This document shows, one piece after another, positions 1 to 9,520 of a stretch of DNA of 64,000 nt (position 1 is the stretch's first letter; each line of letters starts with the position of its first letter). The stretch is from Pasteurellaceae bacterium Pebbles2 (GTDB lineage Bacteria; Pseudomonadota; Gammaproteobacteria; Enterobacterales; Pasteurellaceae). A program made the position numbers and the translations under genes. Under the pieces are notes generated by a model. That model searched no databases and was not told the origin of the DNA. It saw only the letters and a list, made by a program, of their open reading frames with translations. Where the stretch lies: contig LVZA01000001.1 in the NCBI GenBank assembly GCA_023101505.1, positions 558,001-622,000 on the forward strand, in the 5' to 3' direction.

Positions 1-918
1 CACATTATCAAACGGTGCTTTTTCAGTGTTAAACGCCACATAAGCAATGTTCAATCCCTCACGGTTAAGCAACTGAATTTTCGGATCTTTTTTCATTCGC
101 TCCAAATCCGCTGCATTCGGGAAATCCATCATATCGCACGCCCCAGTTTGCAATTTTGCATAACGAGCCGTCGCATCAGGCGTAATACTAAAAATCAAAC
201 GATCAATCGGTGCTTTGCCTTTCCAATAATCTTTGTTGGCAAAATAACGGATCGCTTGGTCGATTTGATACCCAGCAAACACAAACGGACCAGTACCAAT
301 AGGCTGATTATCAATGGTTTCAGGTTTGCCAGCTGCTAACATTTTATCGGCATATTCCGCAGAATAAATTGAAATAAAGTCCATACCAAGGCTGGCTAAG
401 AATGTTGCATCTTGCTTAGTTAATTGAATTTTCACCGTGTGATCATCAATTTTCTCAATAGATTTTAACAAAGTAGGGAATTTCATCGCCTTAAAGTAAG
501 GATAAGTCGCATTCGACACCTTGTGATAAGGGTGATTTTCATCAAGCTGACGATTAAACGAGAACAACACATCATCAGCATTAAATTCACGGCTCGGCGT
601 AAATTCTTTACTAGAATGGAATTTCACCCCTTTACGCAAATGGAAAGTATAAGTCAAACCATCATCGCTAATTTCCCAGCTTTCTGCCAAAGCAGGCTCA
701 AAATCCGTACTACCAGGTTTAAATTCCACCAAACGATTATACACTTGCTGCGAGCTGGCATTATAGGAAATTCCGTCCATCACCAACGCAGGACTAAACC
801 CCGACGGCGAACGGCTAGTACAGTTAATAAAAGTCGTTTCTTTCGCTTGCACACTTTGCGCAAACCCAACAGCCGACAATGCTAAAGCTAATACTGAATA
901 TTTTGCATTTAATTTCAT
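1..918 (-). CDS. dppA: Periplasmic peptide/haem-binding protein, DppA/HbpA family (partial)
   Basis: Solute-binding protein of an oligopeptide-type ABC importer. It delivers dipeptides, and in the Haemophilus HbpA relatives also haem, to the inner-membrane permease. The visible N-terminal 306 residues start with a Sec signal peptide (MKLNAKYS, hydrophobic core, likely cleavage after VQA) with no lipobox cysteine, unlike H. influenzae HbpA. The mature part has SBP_bac_5 family sequence: YNRLVEF, LAESWEISDDG, TYTFHLRKGVKF, FNADDV and GTGPF all read as in DppA/HbpA. The 3' end lies beyond the left edge. AGGGGA five bases upstream fits the start at 918. Whether the ligand is peptide or haem cannot be decided from this half; residues around ASLGMDF and ETIDNQP look closer to HbpA than to E. 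coli DppA. Confidence 0.85.
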   Translation of the reverse strand, partial: MKLNAKYSVLALALSAVGFAQSVQAKETTFINCTSRSPSGFSPALVMDGISYNASSQQVYNRLVEFKPGSTDFEPALAESWEISDDGLTYTFHLRKGVKFHSSKEFTPSREFNADDVLFSFNRQLDENHPYHKVSNATYPYFKAMKFPTLLKSIEKIDDHTVKIQLTKQDATFLASLGMDFISIYSAEYADKMLAAGKPETIDNQPIGTGPFVFAGYQIDQAIRYFANKDYWKGKAPIDRLIFSITPDATARYAKLQTGACDMMDFPNAADLERMKKDPKIQLLNREGLNIAYVAFNTEKAPFDNV

Positions 919-955
919 CTCGTTCCCCTAATATTATTGGCTAAAAAGTGCTTTC

Positions 956-983
956 ACTATATAGCAAAATCCCCTCAGTTCAA
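956..983 (-). promoter_or_regulatory. Sigma70-type promoter for dppA/hbpA-like gene
   Basis: Read on the minus strand there is a -35 TTGAAC (978-983) and a -10 TATAGT (956-961) separated by 16 bases, about 40 bases before the start codon at 918. Positions were read by eye; no start site is known. Confidence 0.5.
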
Positions 984-1050
984 AGAATAAATTGCTCTTG
1001 ATTATAACTAAAAGTGCTATAAAGCGATGCAATAAAATGAATACAAAAGA

Positions 1051-1091
1051 AAACTGCGGTGCAAAAACTTTCATTTTTTACACCGCAGTTT
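1051..1091 (-). terminator. Hairpin of inverted AACTGCGGTG pair
   Basis: AAACTGCGGTG (1051-1061) is repeated inverted as CACCGCAGTTT (1081-1091). The stem is built from a one-base variant of the uptake signal. It lies just past the stop of the protein E-like gene and probably ends its transcript. Confidence 0.5.
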
Positions 1092-1099
1092 GTTAGAAA

Positions 1100-1570
1100 T
1101 TAAGATTGATGATAAAAATTAGTACACATAATTTGACCAATCGTGCCCAAAGAAGAACGTGGGCGAAGTTTTACACGGTGTTCTCGTTGGGTTTTCGGCG
1201 TGAGTGCTACGCCTTCGCCCCAGAAATCAGCGTATAAATGTGAGCCTGTGTGGGTCATTGTTTGGTTTTCGCAGTTTAGTACTTTGTGTTGACGGATCGA
1301 GCGTGTGGTCAGCAATTTGTCTTCAAAAACACGATGACCGATGTGTAAATTAATCACCGTATCAAAGTTGATTAAGTGGCTCTTTTCGCTATCCACCCAA
1401 ACAGACGAGGTGTCCACATAATATTGTGATTTCGGCGAGAGGCGAACAAATCCCACTTCAGTTTTTTGCGGAGTATTTAGCTGCACACCCTCAAGTGAGG
1501 CGTTTGATGTTGATGAGTTGCTACAAGCGGTAAGAAGCGCAGTGGCAGCGAGTAAAGTGAGTTTTTTCAT
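1100..1570 (-). CDS. Surface-adhesin protein E (PE)-like lipoprotein
   Basis: Outer-membrane lipoprotein resembling H. influenzae protein E, which binds vitronectin, laminin and plasminogen at the cell surface. The 156-residue product (PE is about 160) begins MKKLTLLAATALLTAC, a signal peptide with lipobox LTAC. The mature part matches PE along its length: VGFVRLS, YYVDTSSVWVD, a SIRQHKVLNC segment, YADFWGEG and a C-terminal IMCTN, giving the two cysteines that form the PE disulphide. The start at 1570 is chosen over an upstream in-frame ATG because GGGAGG precedes it and only this start gives a signal peptide. It stands alone, with hairpins on both sides. Ligand binding is inferred from the family only. 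Confidence 0.85.
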   Translation of the reverse strand: MKKLTLLAATALLTACSNSSTSNASLEGVQLNTPQKTEVGFVRLSPKSQYYVDTSSVWVDSEKSHLINFDTVINLHIGHRVFEDKLLTTRSIRQHKVLNCENQTMTHTGSHLYADFWGEGVALTPKTQREHRVKLRPRSSLGTIGQIMCTNFYHQS

Positions 1571-1645
1571 ATCAACCTCCCAAATATTAATACTAAGGTT
1601 TGTTCTATTATGGCACATTTTTTGCTGCTAAGCTAAAACTAAACG

Positions 1646-1689
1646 AAAAAAGTGCGGTGGAAAATTCAGAAATTTTTCACCGCACTTTT
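1646..1689 (-). terminator. Inverted uptake-signal hairpin after ffh
   Basis: AAAAAAGTGCGGTG and CACCGCACTTTT form an inverted pair of uptake signals about 27 bases beyond the ffh stop. On the minus strand the stem is followed by a T-rich run, so it can serve as an intrinsic terminator as well as two uptake sites. Confidence 0.6.
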
Positions 1690-1715
1690 ATTCTCATTAA
1701 GTTAAGGATTGTTAT

Positions 1716-3113
1716 TTAACGTTTAAACATTCCGCCTAATCCGCCCAAGCCACCTAGACCGCCCATTCCGCCGCCCATTAGCCCTTTCATTCCTTTCATC
1801 ATTTTCGCCATTCCGCCGCTACGCATTTTTTTCATCATACGTTGCATTTCGTCGAATTGTTTGAGCAATTTGTTGACATCTTGCACTTGTGTGCCTGAGC
1901 CTAATGCTATGCGACGACGGCGTGAGCCTTTGATAATATCGGGGTTGGCACGTTCTTTTAAGGTCATTGAATTAATAATCGCTTCCATTTTCACGAACAT
2001 TTTGTCATCAACCTGATTTTTCACGTGGTCGGGCAAATTTTTTGCTCCAGGGAGTTTGTCGAGCATCGACATCATTCCGCCCATTTTTTTCATTTCGATC
2101 AACTGTTCACGAAAATCTTCCAAGGTAAACTGGTCGCCTTTCTTGAATTTCTGCGCCATTTTTTCCGCTTTTTCTTGGTCAACGGAACGTTGCAAATCTT
2201 CAATCAAGGAAAGCACATCGCCCATTCCCAAAATACGAGAAGCTACTCGCTCTGGGTGGAATGGCTCAAGCGCTTCCGTTTTTTCGCCCACACCTAAGAA
2301 TTTAATCGGTTTGCCTGTGATTTGGCGAATAGACAGTGCCGCACCGCCTCGTGCATCACCATCGACTTTGGTCAAAATTACCCCTGTTAATGGCAAGGCT
2401 TCGTTAAAGGCTTTTGCCGTGTTGGCAGCATCTTGACCGGTCATTGCGTCCACAGTGAAAAGCGTTTCAATCGGCGAAAGTGCGGTATGAATTTGTTGAA
2501 TTTCCGTCATCATTTCGCTGTCAACGTGCAAACGACCTGCGGTATCCACGATCAATACATCATAGAATTTGAGCTTCGCTTCCGCCAACGCCGCTTTGGC
2601 AATATCCACGGGATTTTGTTTTACATCTGATGGGAAAAAATCAGCTCCAACGGCTTGTGCTAAGGTTTCAAGTTGTTTAATCGCCGCAGGACGATACACG
2701 TCGGCAGACACCACAAGCACTTTTTTCTTATGGCGTTCTTTCAAGAATTTAGCTAATTTCCCCACCGAGGTGGTTTTCCCCGCCCCTTGCAAACCTGCCA
2801 TTAAAAGCACTGCTGGCGGTTGAGTGGCAAGATTTAATTCTTCATTTGCCTCGCCCATTGCTTTTTCAAGCTCGCTTTGCACAATTTTGAGAAATTCTTG
2901 CCCTGGCGTGAGACTTTTATTCACTTCTTCACCAATCGCACGCTCTTTCACTTTGTTAATGAATTCACGCACCACAGGCAAAGCAACGTCGGCTTCAAGC
3001 AACGCCATACGCACTTCACGCAAAGTATCTTTAATATTATCTTCGGTTAAACGCCCTTTTCCTGTGATATTACGCAGCGTTTTCGACAGGCGGTCGGATA
3101 AATTTTCAAACAT
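1716..3113 (-). CDS. ffh: Signal recognition particle protein Ffh (SRP54)
   Basis: GTPase of the bacterial signal recognition particle. It binds 4.5S RNA and signal sequences of nascent membrane proteins and docks with FtsY. The 465-residue product (E. coli 453) shows the N domain, then the G domain with P-loop GLQGAGKT (107-114), DTAGR (190-194) and TKVDGDARGG (from 248), then the Met-rich M domain from about 330 with the RNA-binding RRRRIALGSG stretch (from 398). It ends in an unusually Gly/Met-rich tail made of GGLGGLGG-like repeats. The next genes, ypjD and corB on the other strand, are the same neighbours as in E. coli. No sign of damage. Confidence 0.97.
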   Translation of the reverse strand: MFENLSDRLSKTLRNITGKGRLTEDNIKDTLREVRMALLEADVALPVVREFINKVKERAIGEEVNKSLTPGQEFLKIVQSELEKAMGEANEELNLATQPPAVLLMAGLQGAGKTTSVGKLAKFLKERHKKKVLVVSADVYRPAAIKQLETLAQAVGADFFPSDVKQNPVDIAKAALAEAKLKFYDVLIVDTAGRLHVDSEMMTEIQQIHTALSPIETLFTVDAMTGQDAANTAKAFNEALPLTGVILTKVDGDARGGAALSIRQITGKPIKFLGVGEKTEALEPFHPERVASRILGMGDVLSLIEDLQRSVDQEKAEKMAQKFKKGDQFTLEDFREQLIEMKKMGGMMSMLDKLPGAKNLPDHVKNQVDDKMFVKMEAIINSMTLKERANPDIIKGSRRRRIALGSGTQVQDVNKLLKQFDEMQRMMKKMRSGGMAKMMKGMKGLMGGGMGGLGGLGGLGGMFKR

Positions 3114-3243
3114 AATTCTTTCTCATTTTGACAAAATTTTGCGCCAATTATACAGGCTTTTGCTGATTTTCTCTATTTGAAATTTTGAGAAAGCGCGGTT
3201 AAAATGAGCTAGATTTTGCAAAGTTAAAGGACATTCCAACTTG

Positions 3244-4023
3244 ATGAGCGCACCTTATACCATTTTCGCAATGCTGTTTTATAGCTTTAACATTCTGCTG
3301 ATAATGCCGATGTTGCTGAAAATTGATGGGCAGACTAAACCGAAAAAAACACTCTTTTTATTCACCGCACTTTTAGCGGTGTTGTGCCATTATTTGAGCT
3401 TTGATAATTTGGTCGGACATATTCGCTTAGGCACGGATATGAGCTTGTTGGAAATCAGTTCCTTAATGAGCTTTGTGATTGCGCTGTTAAGCACATTGCC
3501 GATGTTATGGAACGTGAAAACGCTGTCATTTATTTTGCCAATGGTGTATGGATTTGCGCTAATTAACTTGCTCAGCACCGAATTTATTCCCAGCCAATTA
3601 ATTCATTTATCACCCGATTTATTTATCCACATCAGCCTATCAATGCTGACTTACGCCCTATGCTTCATCGCAATGCTATACAGCATACAAATTGCGTGGT
3701 TAGATCGCCATTTAAAGCGGAAAAAAGCCGTGCCGTCGCCAGATTTACCGCCATTAATGTTAGTGGAACGACATTTTTTTCGTGTGATGCTCAGCGCACA
3801 AATTTTATTGACGCTGATTTTAGTCAGCGGCACATATCACCTGATAAAAGCTGCCGATCCTGCCAATATTCATAAAGCCATTTTTTCTTTATTGGCGTGG
3901 ATTGTGTTTGGCGTGCTGCTATTCGGACATTGGAAATGGCATTGGCGTGGAAAAAGAATGATCATTTTCACAATTTCAGGTATGATTTTACTCACCATTG
4001 CTTATTTTGGTAGCAAATTTTAG
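3244..4023 (+). CDS. ypjD: YpjD-like inner-membrane protein, CcsA/cytochrome c assembly family
   Basis: Polytopic membrane protein of the CcsA-type cytochrome c assembly family, equivalent to E. coli YpjD, whose exact role is not established. The product of about 259 residues has roughly eight hydrophobic segments. The C-terminal part reads as in YpjD: a PPLM.VER segment, then LLAWIVFGVLLFGHWKWHW and a final IAYFGSKF. An in-frame TTG at 3241 also follows the AAAGGA ribosome site with better spacing (9 bases, against 12 for the ATG), so the true start may be three bases earlier. It lies divergent from ffh and upstream of corB, as in E. coli, which supports the assignment. Confidence 0.85.
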   Translation: MSAPYTIFAMLFYSFNILLIMPMLLKIDGQTKPKKTLFLFTALLAVLCHYLSFDNLVGHIRLGTDMSLLEISSLMSFVIALLSTLPMLWNVKTLSFILPMVYGFALINLLSTEFIPSQLIHLSPDLFIHISLSMLTYALCFIAMLYSIQIAWLDRHLKRKKAVPSPDLPPLMLVERHFFRVMLSAQILLTLILVSGTYHLIKAADPANIHKAIFSLLAWIVFGVLLFGHWKWHWRGKRMIIFTISGMILLTIAYFGSKF

Positions 4024-4035
4024 CACCAAAAATCG

Positions 4036-4073
4036 AAAGTGCGGTTAAAACTTCGTGATTTTTCACCGCACTT
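4036..4073 (+). terminator. Inverted uptake-signal hairpin between ypjD and corB
   Basis: AAAGTGCGGT (4036-4045) and its complement ACCGCACTT (4065-4073) can pair. The following bases are only moderately T-rich, so termination may be partial and corB could still be reached by readthrough. Confidence 0.45.
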
Positions 4074-4102
4074 ATTTGTTTCACTAACAAAAGGAAAACT
4101 CT

Positions 4103-5362
4103 TTGGACAGCATTCCCCTTAGTACCTTATTTATTATTCTCGCTATTCTTTTAATTCTTTCCGCTTATTTTTCAGGCTCGGAAACAGGGTTGCTTTCTCT
4201 CAACCGCTACCGAATGCGCTATCTTGCCGAAAAAGGCAATCGGGGCGCAAAAAAAGCAGAAAAATTATTGAAGAAAACCGATAAGTTACTTAGCTTAATT
4301 CTGATTTGTAATAATCTCGTCAACATCTCTGCATCTGCTTTAGCAACCATTATTGGTATGCGCCTTTATGGCGATGCTGGCGTGGCGATTGCAACTGGGG
4401 CACTCACCTTTGTAATGCTGGTTTTTTCCGAAATTTATCCGAAAACTATTGCGGCATTATATCCTGAAAAAGTAGGATTTTTGTCCAGCCATTTACTTTC
4501 GCCATTAATGAAATTATTCACGCCACTCGTGTTTTTGATGAATTTAATTATTAATGGCTTAATCAAAATTACAGGCTTAAAAGCCGAAGCGAAAGCTAAT
4601 CACTTAAGCACGGAAGAATTGCGTTCCATCGTGAATGAAAGTGGCAAATTTATTCCGTCATCGCACCAAGAAATGTTGCTGTCCATTTTAGATTTGGAAG
4701 AAGTTACCGTGGACGATATTCTCGTGCCACGCAACGATATTGCTGGCATTGACATTGACGACGACTGGAAATCCATTATGCGCCAGCTCAACCACGCAGC
4801 GCACGGACGAGTATTGTTATATAAAGGCAATATGGACGAAAACGTGCTCGGCTTTTTGCGTGTGCGTGAGGCATATCGTTTAATGTTGGATAAAAATGAA
4901 TTCAGCAAAGAAACACTCATTCGTGCCGCAGATGAAATTTATTTTATCCCAGAAAGCACCGCACTTACAGCACAATTATTGAATTTCCGCCAAAATAAAG
5001 AGCGCATCGGCTTGGTGGTGGACGAATATGGTGATATTAAAGGCTTAATCACCTTAGAAGATATTTTAGAAGAAATTGTCGGTGAGTTCACCACCTCGAC
5101 CACACCGTCCATTGAAGAAGAAGTAATGCAACAATCCGACGGTTCAATCTTAATTGAAGGCTCAACCAATCTTCGTGATTTAAACAAACTATTCGATTGG
5201 AACTTAGACACCGAAGACGCCCGCACTTTCAACGGTTTAATTTTAGAACACTTGGAAGACATACCCGAAGAAGGCACTGAATTCGAGCTAAACGGCTTAA
5301 AAATCACCATTTTAGAAGTGGCGGATAATATGGTTAAACAGGCGAAAGTGGTGAAGTTGTAG
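4103..5362 (+). CDS. corB: CorB/YfjD-family CBS-domain membrane protein
   Basis: Member of the CNNM/CorC family, associated with Mg2+ (and Co2+) transport or homeostasis. The 419-residue product has an N-terminal DUF21 membrane domain (about residues 1-185) with the family marker AYFSGSETG near residue 20, two CBS domains (about 195-330, containing VPRNDIAGIDI and GLITLEDILEEIVGEF) and a C-terminal CorC_HlyC domain. Closely similar to E. coli YfjD over its length. The start codon is TTG, preceded by AAGGAAAA; no nearby ATG gives the conserved N-terminus. Gene order ffh / ypjD / corB is the enterobacterial one. Confidence 0.92.
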   Translation: MDSIPLSTLFIILAILLILSAYFSGSETGLLSLNRYRMRYLAEKGNRGAKKAEKLLKKTDKLLSLILICNNLVNISASALATIIGMRLYGDAGVAIATGALTFVMLVFSEIYPKTIAALYPEKVGFLSSHLLSPLMKLFTPLVFLMNLIINGLIKITGLKAEAKANHLSTEELRSIVNESGKFIPSSHQEMLLSILDLEEVTVDDILVPRNDIAGIDIDDDWKSIMRQLNHAAHGRVLLYKGNMDENVLGFLRVREAYRLMLDKNEFSKETLIRAADEIYFIPESTALTAQLLNFRQNKERIGLVVDEYGDIKGLITLEDILEEIVGEFTTSTTPSIEEEVMQQSDGSILIEGSTNLRDLNKLFDWNLDTEDARTFNGLILEHLEDIPEEGTEFELNGLKITILEVADNMVKQAKVVKL

Positions 5363-5402
5363 GGTGAAATTTATAATTTTTAACAAAATAAAAATATAGA
5401 TT

Positions 5403-5442
5403 AAAAAGGCTGGCGCATACAGAAATTATGCACCAGCCTTTT
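5403..5442. terminator. Bidirectional intrinsic terminator
   Basis: AAAAGGCTGG...GCATA pairs with TATGC...CCAGCCTTTT around a short loop. It lies between the convergent corB and the small lipoprotein gene and has A/T runs on both sides, so it can serve both. Confidence 0.75.
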
Positions 5443-5489
5443 GAATAATAAGCTCAAAACCAAATACCCATTTGGCTTTTATGCTGTGA

Positions 5490-5855
5490 TTATTTATCGC
5501 ATTTTTCTACGATAGTTGCTTTTTTGATTTCGATTACAGAGTCATATTCTGCTGCGAAGCCATCTTTTGCTTTGCCTAAATCAACATAGTCAATGTTGAC
5601 ATACACTGGTTGATAAGGCTCATTTTTTTCTTCCGCTAATTTTAATGCTTTTTCTCTTAACGGCTCGAGTAATTTAACATCGCCTGTTGCCCAATAGGCT
5701 TCTTTCGCACCACAAAGGTTGAAAGTTTCTACTTCTTGACCATAAATGTATTGTCCAACAACATTGCTTGATAAGGCTTGTGCTGGTGCGCTTTCTTTGT
5801 CTTGGCACGCTACAATTAGTGCCACAGAAGCTAATAATACGGCTTTAATCTTCAT
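5490..5855 (-). CDS. Small lipoprotein of unknown function
   Basis: I do not recognise this gene. The 121-residue product begins MKIKAVLLASVALIVAC, a lipoprotein signal with lipobox IVAC. The mature part of about 104 residues contains GQYIYGQEVETFNLCG and a Cys close to the C-terminus (VEKCDK), so one internal disulphide is possible. The GxYxYGxExxTFxxCG pattern is loosely like NlpE-type or META-type small periplasmic domains, but that is only a resemblance. It is a single gene between metG and the shared terminator with corB. Confidence 0.7.
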   Translation of the reverse strand: MKIKAVLLASVALIVACQDKESAPAQALSSNVVGQYIYGQEVETFNLCGAKEAYWATGDVKLLEPLREKALKLAEEKNEPYQPVYVNIDYVDLGKAKDGFAAEYDSVIEIKKATIVEKCDK

Positions 5856-5900
5856 TTCAATATTTCCCTAAATATTATAATTAATTTAATAGCTCACGAG

Positions 5901-7964
5901 TTATTTCACTCGAGAACCTGCTTTTGCGCCATTATCTACATCAAGTAAGAATAAATCTGCGCCCCCTGTGCCTGCGGATAAAATCATTCCCTCCGACAGA
6001 CCAAACTTCATTTTACGTGGTGCAAGGTTGGCAACCATAATCACGGAACGTCCAATAAGATCTTCAGGTTTGTTATAAGCTGCTTTAATGCCAGAGAACA
6101 CTTGACGTGTTTCAAAACCTAAATCTAATTGGAATTTCAATAATTTGTTGCTCTCAGGCACGGCTTCACAGTTTAACACTTTTGCAACACGCAAATCAAT
6201 TTTAGCAAAATCATCAATGGAAATTTCCGCTTCTACTGGTTCAAATTCACCATTATCTGCCGAAACTGCGGTGGATTTCACCGCACTTTTTTCAGTTTTA
6301 GGTGCGTTGACTTGCGCATTTTCGGCTTTTGATGCCTCAATCATTGCTTCAATTTGCTTCATTTCTACACGACTAAATAACGCTTTGAACGGTGCAATTT
6401 GATGCGCAAGTAACGGTTGAGCTAAATTATCCCAGCGTAATTCGGCTTGTAAAAAGGCTTCAGAGCGTTCGGCTAATTGAGGTAATACGGGTTTTAAGTA
6501 TCCCATTAGTACACGGAAAAGCTGAATTCCCATTGAGCAAACGGCTTGAAGTTCCGCTTCCCTCCCCTCTTCTTTGGCGATCACCCACGGTGCTTTGTCA
6601 TCAACATATTTGTTCGCTTTATCCGTGAGTGCCATAATTTCACGAATGGCTTTACCAAATTCTCGATTTTCATAATATGCTGCAATTTGTGTCGATTGTG
6701 CAATAAATTCGTCAAATAAGGCTTTATCTTCTAATCTTTCAGCTAGCTTACCTTCAAAACGTTTTTGGATAAACCCTGCATTTCGAGAGGCAAGATTAAC
6801 CAATTTATTGACCAAATCGGTGTTCACTCGCTGAACAAAATCATCAAGATTTAAATCCAAGTCATCAATGCGGTTACTGAGTTTTGCCGCATAATAATAG
6901 CGTAAGCATTCAGGATCTAAATGTTTTAAATAGGTCGCTGCTTGAATAAATGTGCCTCGAGATTTCGACATTTTTTCGCCATTTACTGTTACATAGCCGT
7001 GTACGAAAATATTGCTCGGCTTGCGTAAATTTGCTCCCTCAAGCATTGCTGGCCAGAATAAGCTGTGGAAATACATAATATCTTTGCCGATAAAATGATA
7101 AAGCTCCGCTGGGCTGTCTTTTTTCCAAAAATGGTCAAAATCAATATTTTCACGCTGACAAAGATTCTTGAACGATGCCATATAGCCAATCGGTGCATCT
7201 AACCAAACGTAGAAATATTTGTTTTCAGTATTAGGAATTTTGAAACCAAAATATGGTGCATCACGTGAAATATCCCATTGTTGCAAGCCAGCATCAAACC
7301 ATTCTTGCATTTTGTTTGCTACTTCTGATTGTAATGCACCTGAGCGATTCCACTCTTTCAGCATTGCTTCAAAGCTCGGCAGATCAAAGAAAAAATGTTC
7401 ACTTTCTTTTAATACTGGCGTTGCGCCCGATACTGTAGAGCGTGGATTAATCAATTCCGCAGGACTATAAGTTGCTGAGCAGACTTCACAATTATCACCA
7501 TATTGGTCTTCAGCCTTACATTTTGGGCAAGTCCCCTTTACAAAGCGATCTGGCAAAAACATTGCTTTTTCGGGGTCAAATAACTGTGAGATAGTGCGTT
7601 TTTTGATAAAACCGCTTTCATTTAAGCGATGATAAATTGCTTCTGATAATTCACGATTTTCCTCACTATGAGTAGAATGATAATTGTCGAAACTAATATT
7701 AAAACCGCTAAAATCGGCAAAATGCGTTTTTTGCACATCAGCAATCAGCTGCTCTGGTGAAATTCCCATTTGATCCGCTTTCAGCATAATCGGCGTGCCG
7801 TGTGCATCGTCAGCGCAGACAAAATGAATTTCGTTTCCACGCATACGTTGAAAACGTACCCAAATATCCGCTTGAATATGCTCAAGCATATGCCCCAAAT
7901 GAATCGGACCGTTGGCATAAGGCAAGGCGCAAGTAACAAGAATTTGGCGAGATTGGTTTGACAT
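5901..7964 (-). CDS. metG: Methionyl-tRNA synthetase
   Basis: Charges tRNA-Met (initiator and elongator) in the cytoplasm. The 687-residue product (E. coli 677) has the class I signature HLGH at 22-25, the zinc-binding knuckle with Cys pairs (GTCPKC, GDNCEVC) around 145-160, KMSKSRGTF near 333, the anticodon-binding helical domain, and a C-terminal Trbp111-type tRNA-binding/dimerisation domain ([12 protein letters not shown] onward). A variable linker at about 540-580 is rich in Ala, Lys and Ser, and an uptake signal (ACCGCACTT near 6281) lies in its coding sequence. It is divergent from mrp, as in E. coli. Confidence 0.97.
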   Translation of the reverse strand: MSNQSRQILVTCALPYANGPIHLGHMLEHIQADIWVRFQRMRGNEIHFVCADDAHGTPIMLKADQMGISPEQLIADVQKTHFADFSGFNISFDNYHSTHSEENRELSEAIYHRLNESGFIKKRTISQLFDPEKAMFLPDRFVKGTCPKCKAEDQYGDNCEVCSATYSPAELINPRSTVSGATPVLKESEHFFFDLPSFEAMLKEWNRSGALQSEVANKMQEWFDAGLQQWDISRDAPYFGFKIPNTENKYFYVWLDAPIGYMASFKNLCQRENIDFDHFWKKDSPAELYHFIGKDIMYFHSLFWPAMLEGANLRKPSNIFVHGYVTVNGEKMSKSRGTFIQAATYLKHLDPECLRYYYAAKLSNRIDDLDLNLDDFVQRVNTDLVNKLVNLASRNAGFIQKRFEGKLAERLEDKALFDEFIAQSTQIAAYYENREFGKAIREIMALTDKANKYVDDKAPWVIAKEEGREAELQAVCSMGIQLFRVLMGYLKPVLPQLAERSEAFLQAELRWDNLAQPLLAHQIAPFKALFSRVEMKQIEAMIEASKAENAQVNAPKTEKSAVKSTAVSADNGEFEPVEAEISIDDFAKIDLRVAKVLNCEAVPESNKLLKFQLDLGFETRQVFSGIKAAYNKPEDLIGRSVIMVANLAPRKMKFGLSEGMILSAGTGGADLFLLDVDNGAKAGSRVK

Positions 7965-8250
7965 ATAATTACCTTTTAAACTGTTTTGTATTCGTGGCGT
8001 AATTTGCCGGCGATAAAATGCGAAAATTGCGCTAATTCTACCTGAATTAAGGATTTTTTTCTAGCACGAACCAACATAATCCGCTTTAACCAAGCAAAAG
8101 TGCGGTGTAAATTTACCTAGTTTTTGGTATAAAATACCAATAATCTTACAGTGTCTTTTTATTTTTAAAAATAGCACTTAACAGAACCCCTTTATCGTGG
8201 TTAAATAGTCAAGAATTTTACTTTACTTATTGACAGCATTAGGAAAAACT
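7965..8250. other. metG-mrp divergent intergenic region
   Basis: This 286-base region separates the divergent metG and mrp starts and must hold both promoters. I see one uptake signal (AAGTGCGGT near 8098) and several AT-rich blocks, but no promoter pair or structured RNA that I can place with confidence. Confidence 0.4.
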
Positions 8251-9363
8251 ATGACGATCCAATTTTCTAATAACTTTAGTCTTGAACAACAAGCGCAATT
8301 TGAACTTGCCTTTAAATCATTCCAACATTACAGCCTACAAAAAGATTTACTCGCCTTAAATGCAGTGAAAAAAATTGAAAAAGGTGGCAATACTTTGCGT
8401 GTAGAGCTGCAAATGCCGTTTGCGTGGAACAGCGGATTTGAGCAATTAAAGACCGCACTTTCTGAGCAATTACTTGCACTTGCCGATGCTAAAGAAATCA
8501 AATGGCAATTAACTTATCAAATTGCCACCTTGAAACGAGCGAATAATCACCCAGCAGTGAAAGGCGTGAAAAATATTATTGCGGTAACGTCAGGCAAAGG
8601 CGGCGTGGGCAAATCGACCACAACAGTGAACTTGGCTTTAGCTTTACAAGCGCAAGGGGCAAAAGTGGGGATTTTAGATGCGGATATTTACGGCCCATCA
8701 ATTCCACATATGTTAGGCGCAGCCGACCAACGCCCGACTTCGCCAGATAATCAGCACATCAATCCCATCACCGCACACGGCTTGCAAAGCAATTCCATTG
8801 GTTATTTGATGGATTCAGATAACGCAACTATTTGGCGTGGTCCAATGGCAAGCAGTGCATTAAGCCAGTTGTTGAACGAAACCTTGTGGAATGAGTTAGA
8901 TTATTTGGTGATCGATATGCCACCAGGTACTGGCGATATTCAATTAACGCTTTCGCAGCAAATTCCTGTTACAGGCGCAGTGGTGGTTACTACACCGCAA
9001 GACATCGCCTTGCTTGATGCAGTGAAAGGCATTTCGATGTTTAACAAAGTTTCCGTGCCAGTGTTGGGCATCGTGGAAAATATGTCGATGCACATCTGCT
9101 CAAACTGTGGTCATCACGAACCGATTTTTGGCACAGGTGGCGCAGAAAAAATCGCTGAAAAATATAACGTAAAAGTGTTAGGTCAATTACCGTTGCACAT
9201 TTGTTTGCGTGAAGATTTAGACAAAGGCGTGCCGACCGTGGTTTCAAATTCAAACCAAGAAATCCGCCAAGCCTATTTGCAACTGGCTGAAAAAGTGGCA
9301 AGTGAGTTGTATTGGCAAGGTTCAGTAATTCCTGGCGAGATAATGTTTAAAGAAGTGAAATAA
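8251..9363 (+). CDS. apbC: Mrp/ApbC iron-sulfur cluster carrier ATPase
   Basis: P-loop NTPase that binds and transfers Fe-S clusters in the cytoplasm. The 370-residue product has a short N-terminal DUF59-like domain, the deviant Walker A motif SGKGGVGKSTT, the switch-like DMPPGTGDIQLTL stretch, and the cluster-ligating CSNCGHHEPIFG motif (CxxC). The C-terminal end YWQGSVIPGEI matches E. coli Mrp. The ATG at 8251 is chosen over an upstream TTG because AGGAAA lies just before it. The gene ends in a strong terminator and is convergent with lpxC. Confidence 0.95.
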   Translation: MTIQFSNNFSLEQQAQFELAFKSFQHYSLQKDLLALNAVKKIEKGGNTLRVELQMPFAWNSGFEQLKTALSEQLLALADAKEIKWQLTYQIATLKRANNHPAVKGVKNIIAVTSGKGGVGKSTTTVNLALALQAQGAKVGILDADIYGPSIPHMLGAADQRPTSPDNQHINPITAHGLQSNSIGYLMDSDNATIWRGPMASSALSQLLNETLWNELDYLVIDMPPGTGDIQLTLSQQIPVTGAVVVTTPQDIALLDAVKGISMFNKVSVPVLGIVENMSMHICSNCGHHEPIFGTGGAEKIAEKYNVKVLGQLPLHICLREDLDKGVPTVVSNSNQEIRQAYLQLAEKVASELYWQGSVIPGEIMFKEVK

Positions 9364-9383
9364 TTTAAATTAAGCTAAAATTT

Positions 9384-9413
9384 AAGAGAGAGATGAATTT
9401 TCATCTCTCTCTT
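9384..9413 (+). terminator. Intrinsic terminator of apbC
   Basis: AAGAGAGAGATGA pairs perfectly with TCATCTCTCTCTT across a 4-base loop and is followed by a T run. Textbook rho-independent structure 20 bases after the apbC stop. Confidence 0.9.
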
Positions 9414-9465
9414 TTTTATTGCTGATGGTTTGATTTATATGTCCGTTTTTAAACATTCATTGCAA

Positions 9466-9507
9466 AAAAATAAGCTAAGCCTTTTGCAAGGATTAGCTTA
9501 TTTTTAA
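9466..9507 (-). terminator. Intrinsic terminator of lpxC and the dcw cluster
   Basis: AAAAATAAGCTAA and TTAGCTTATTTTT form an inverted repeat about 15 bases beyond the lpxC stop. On the minus strand the stem is followed by T-rich sequence. It closes the whole cluster. Confidence 0.8.
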
Positions 9508-9520
9508 CTAAATATATAAC

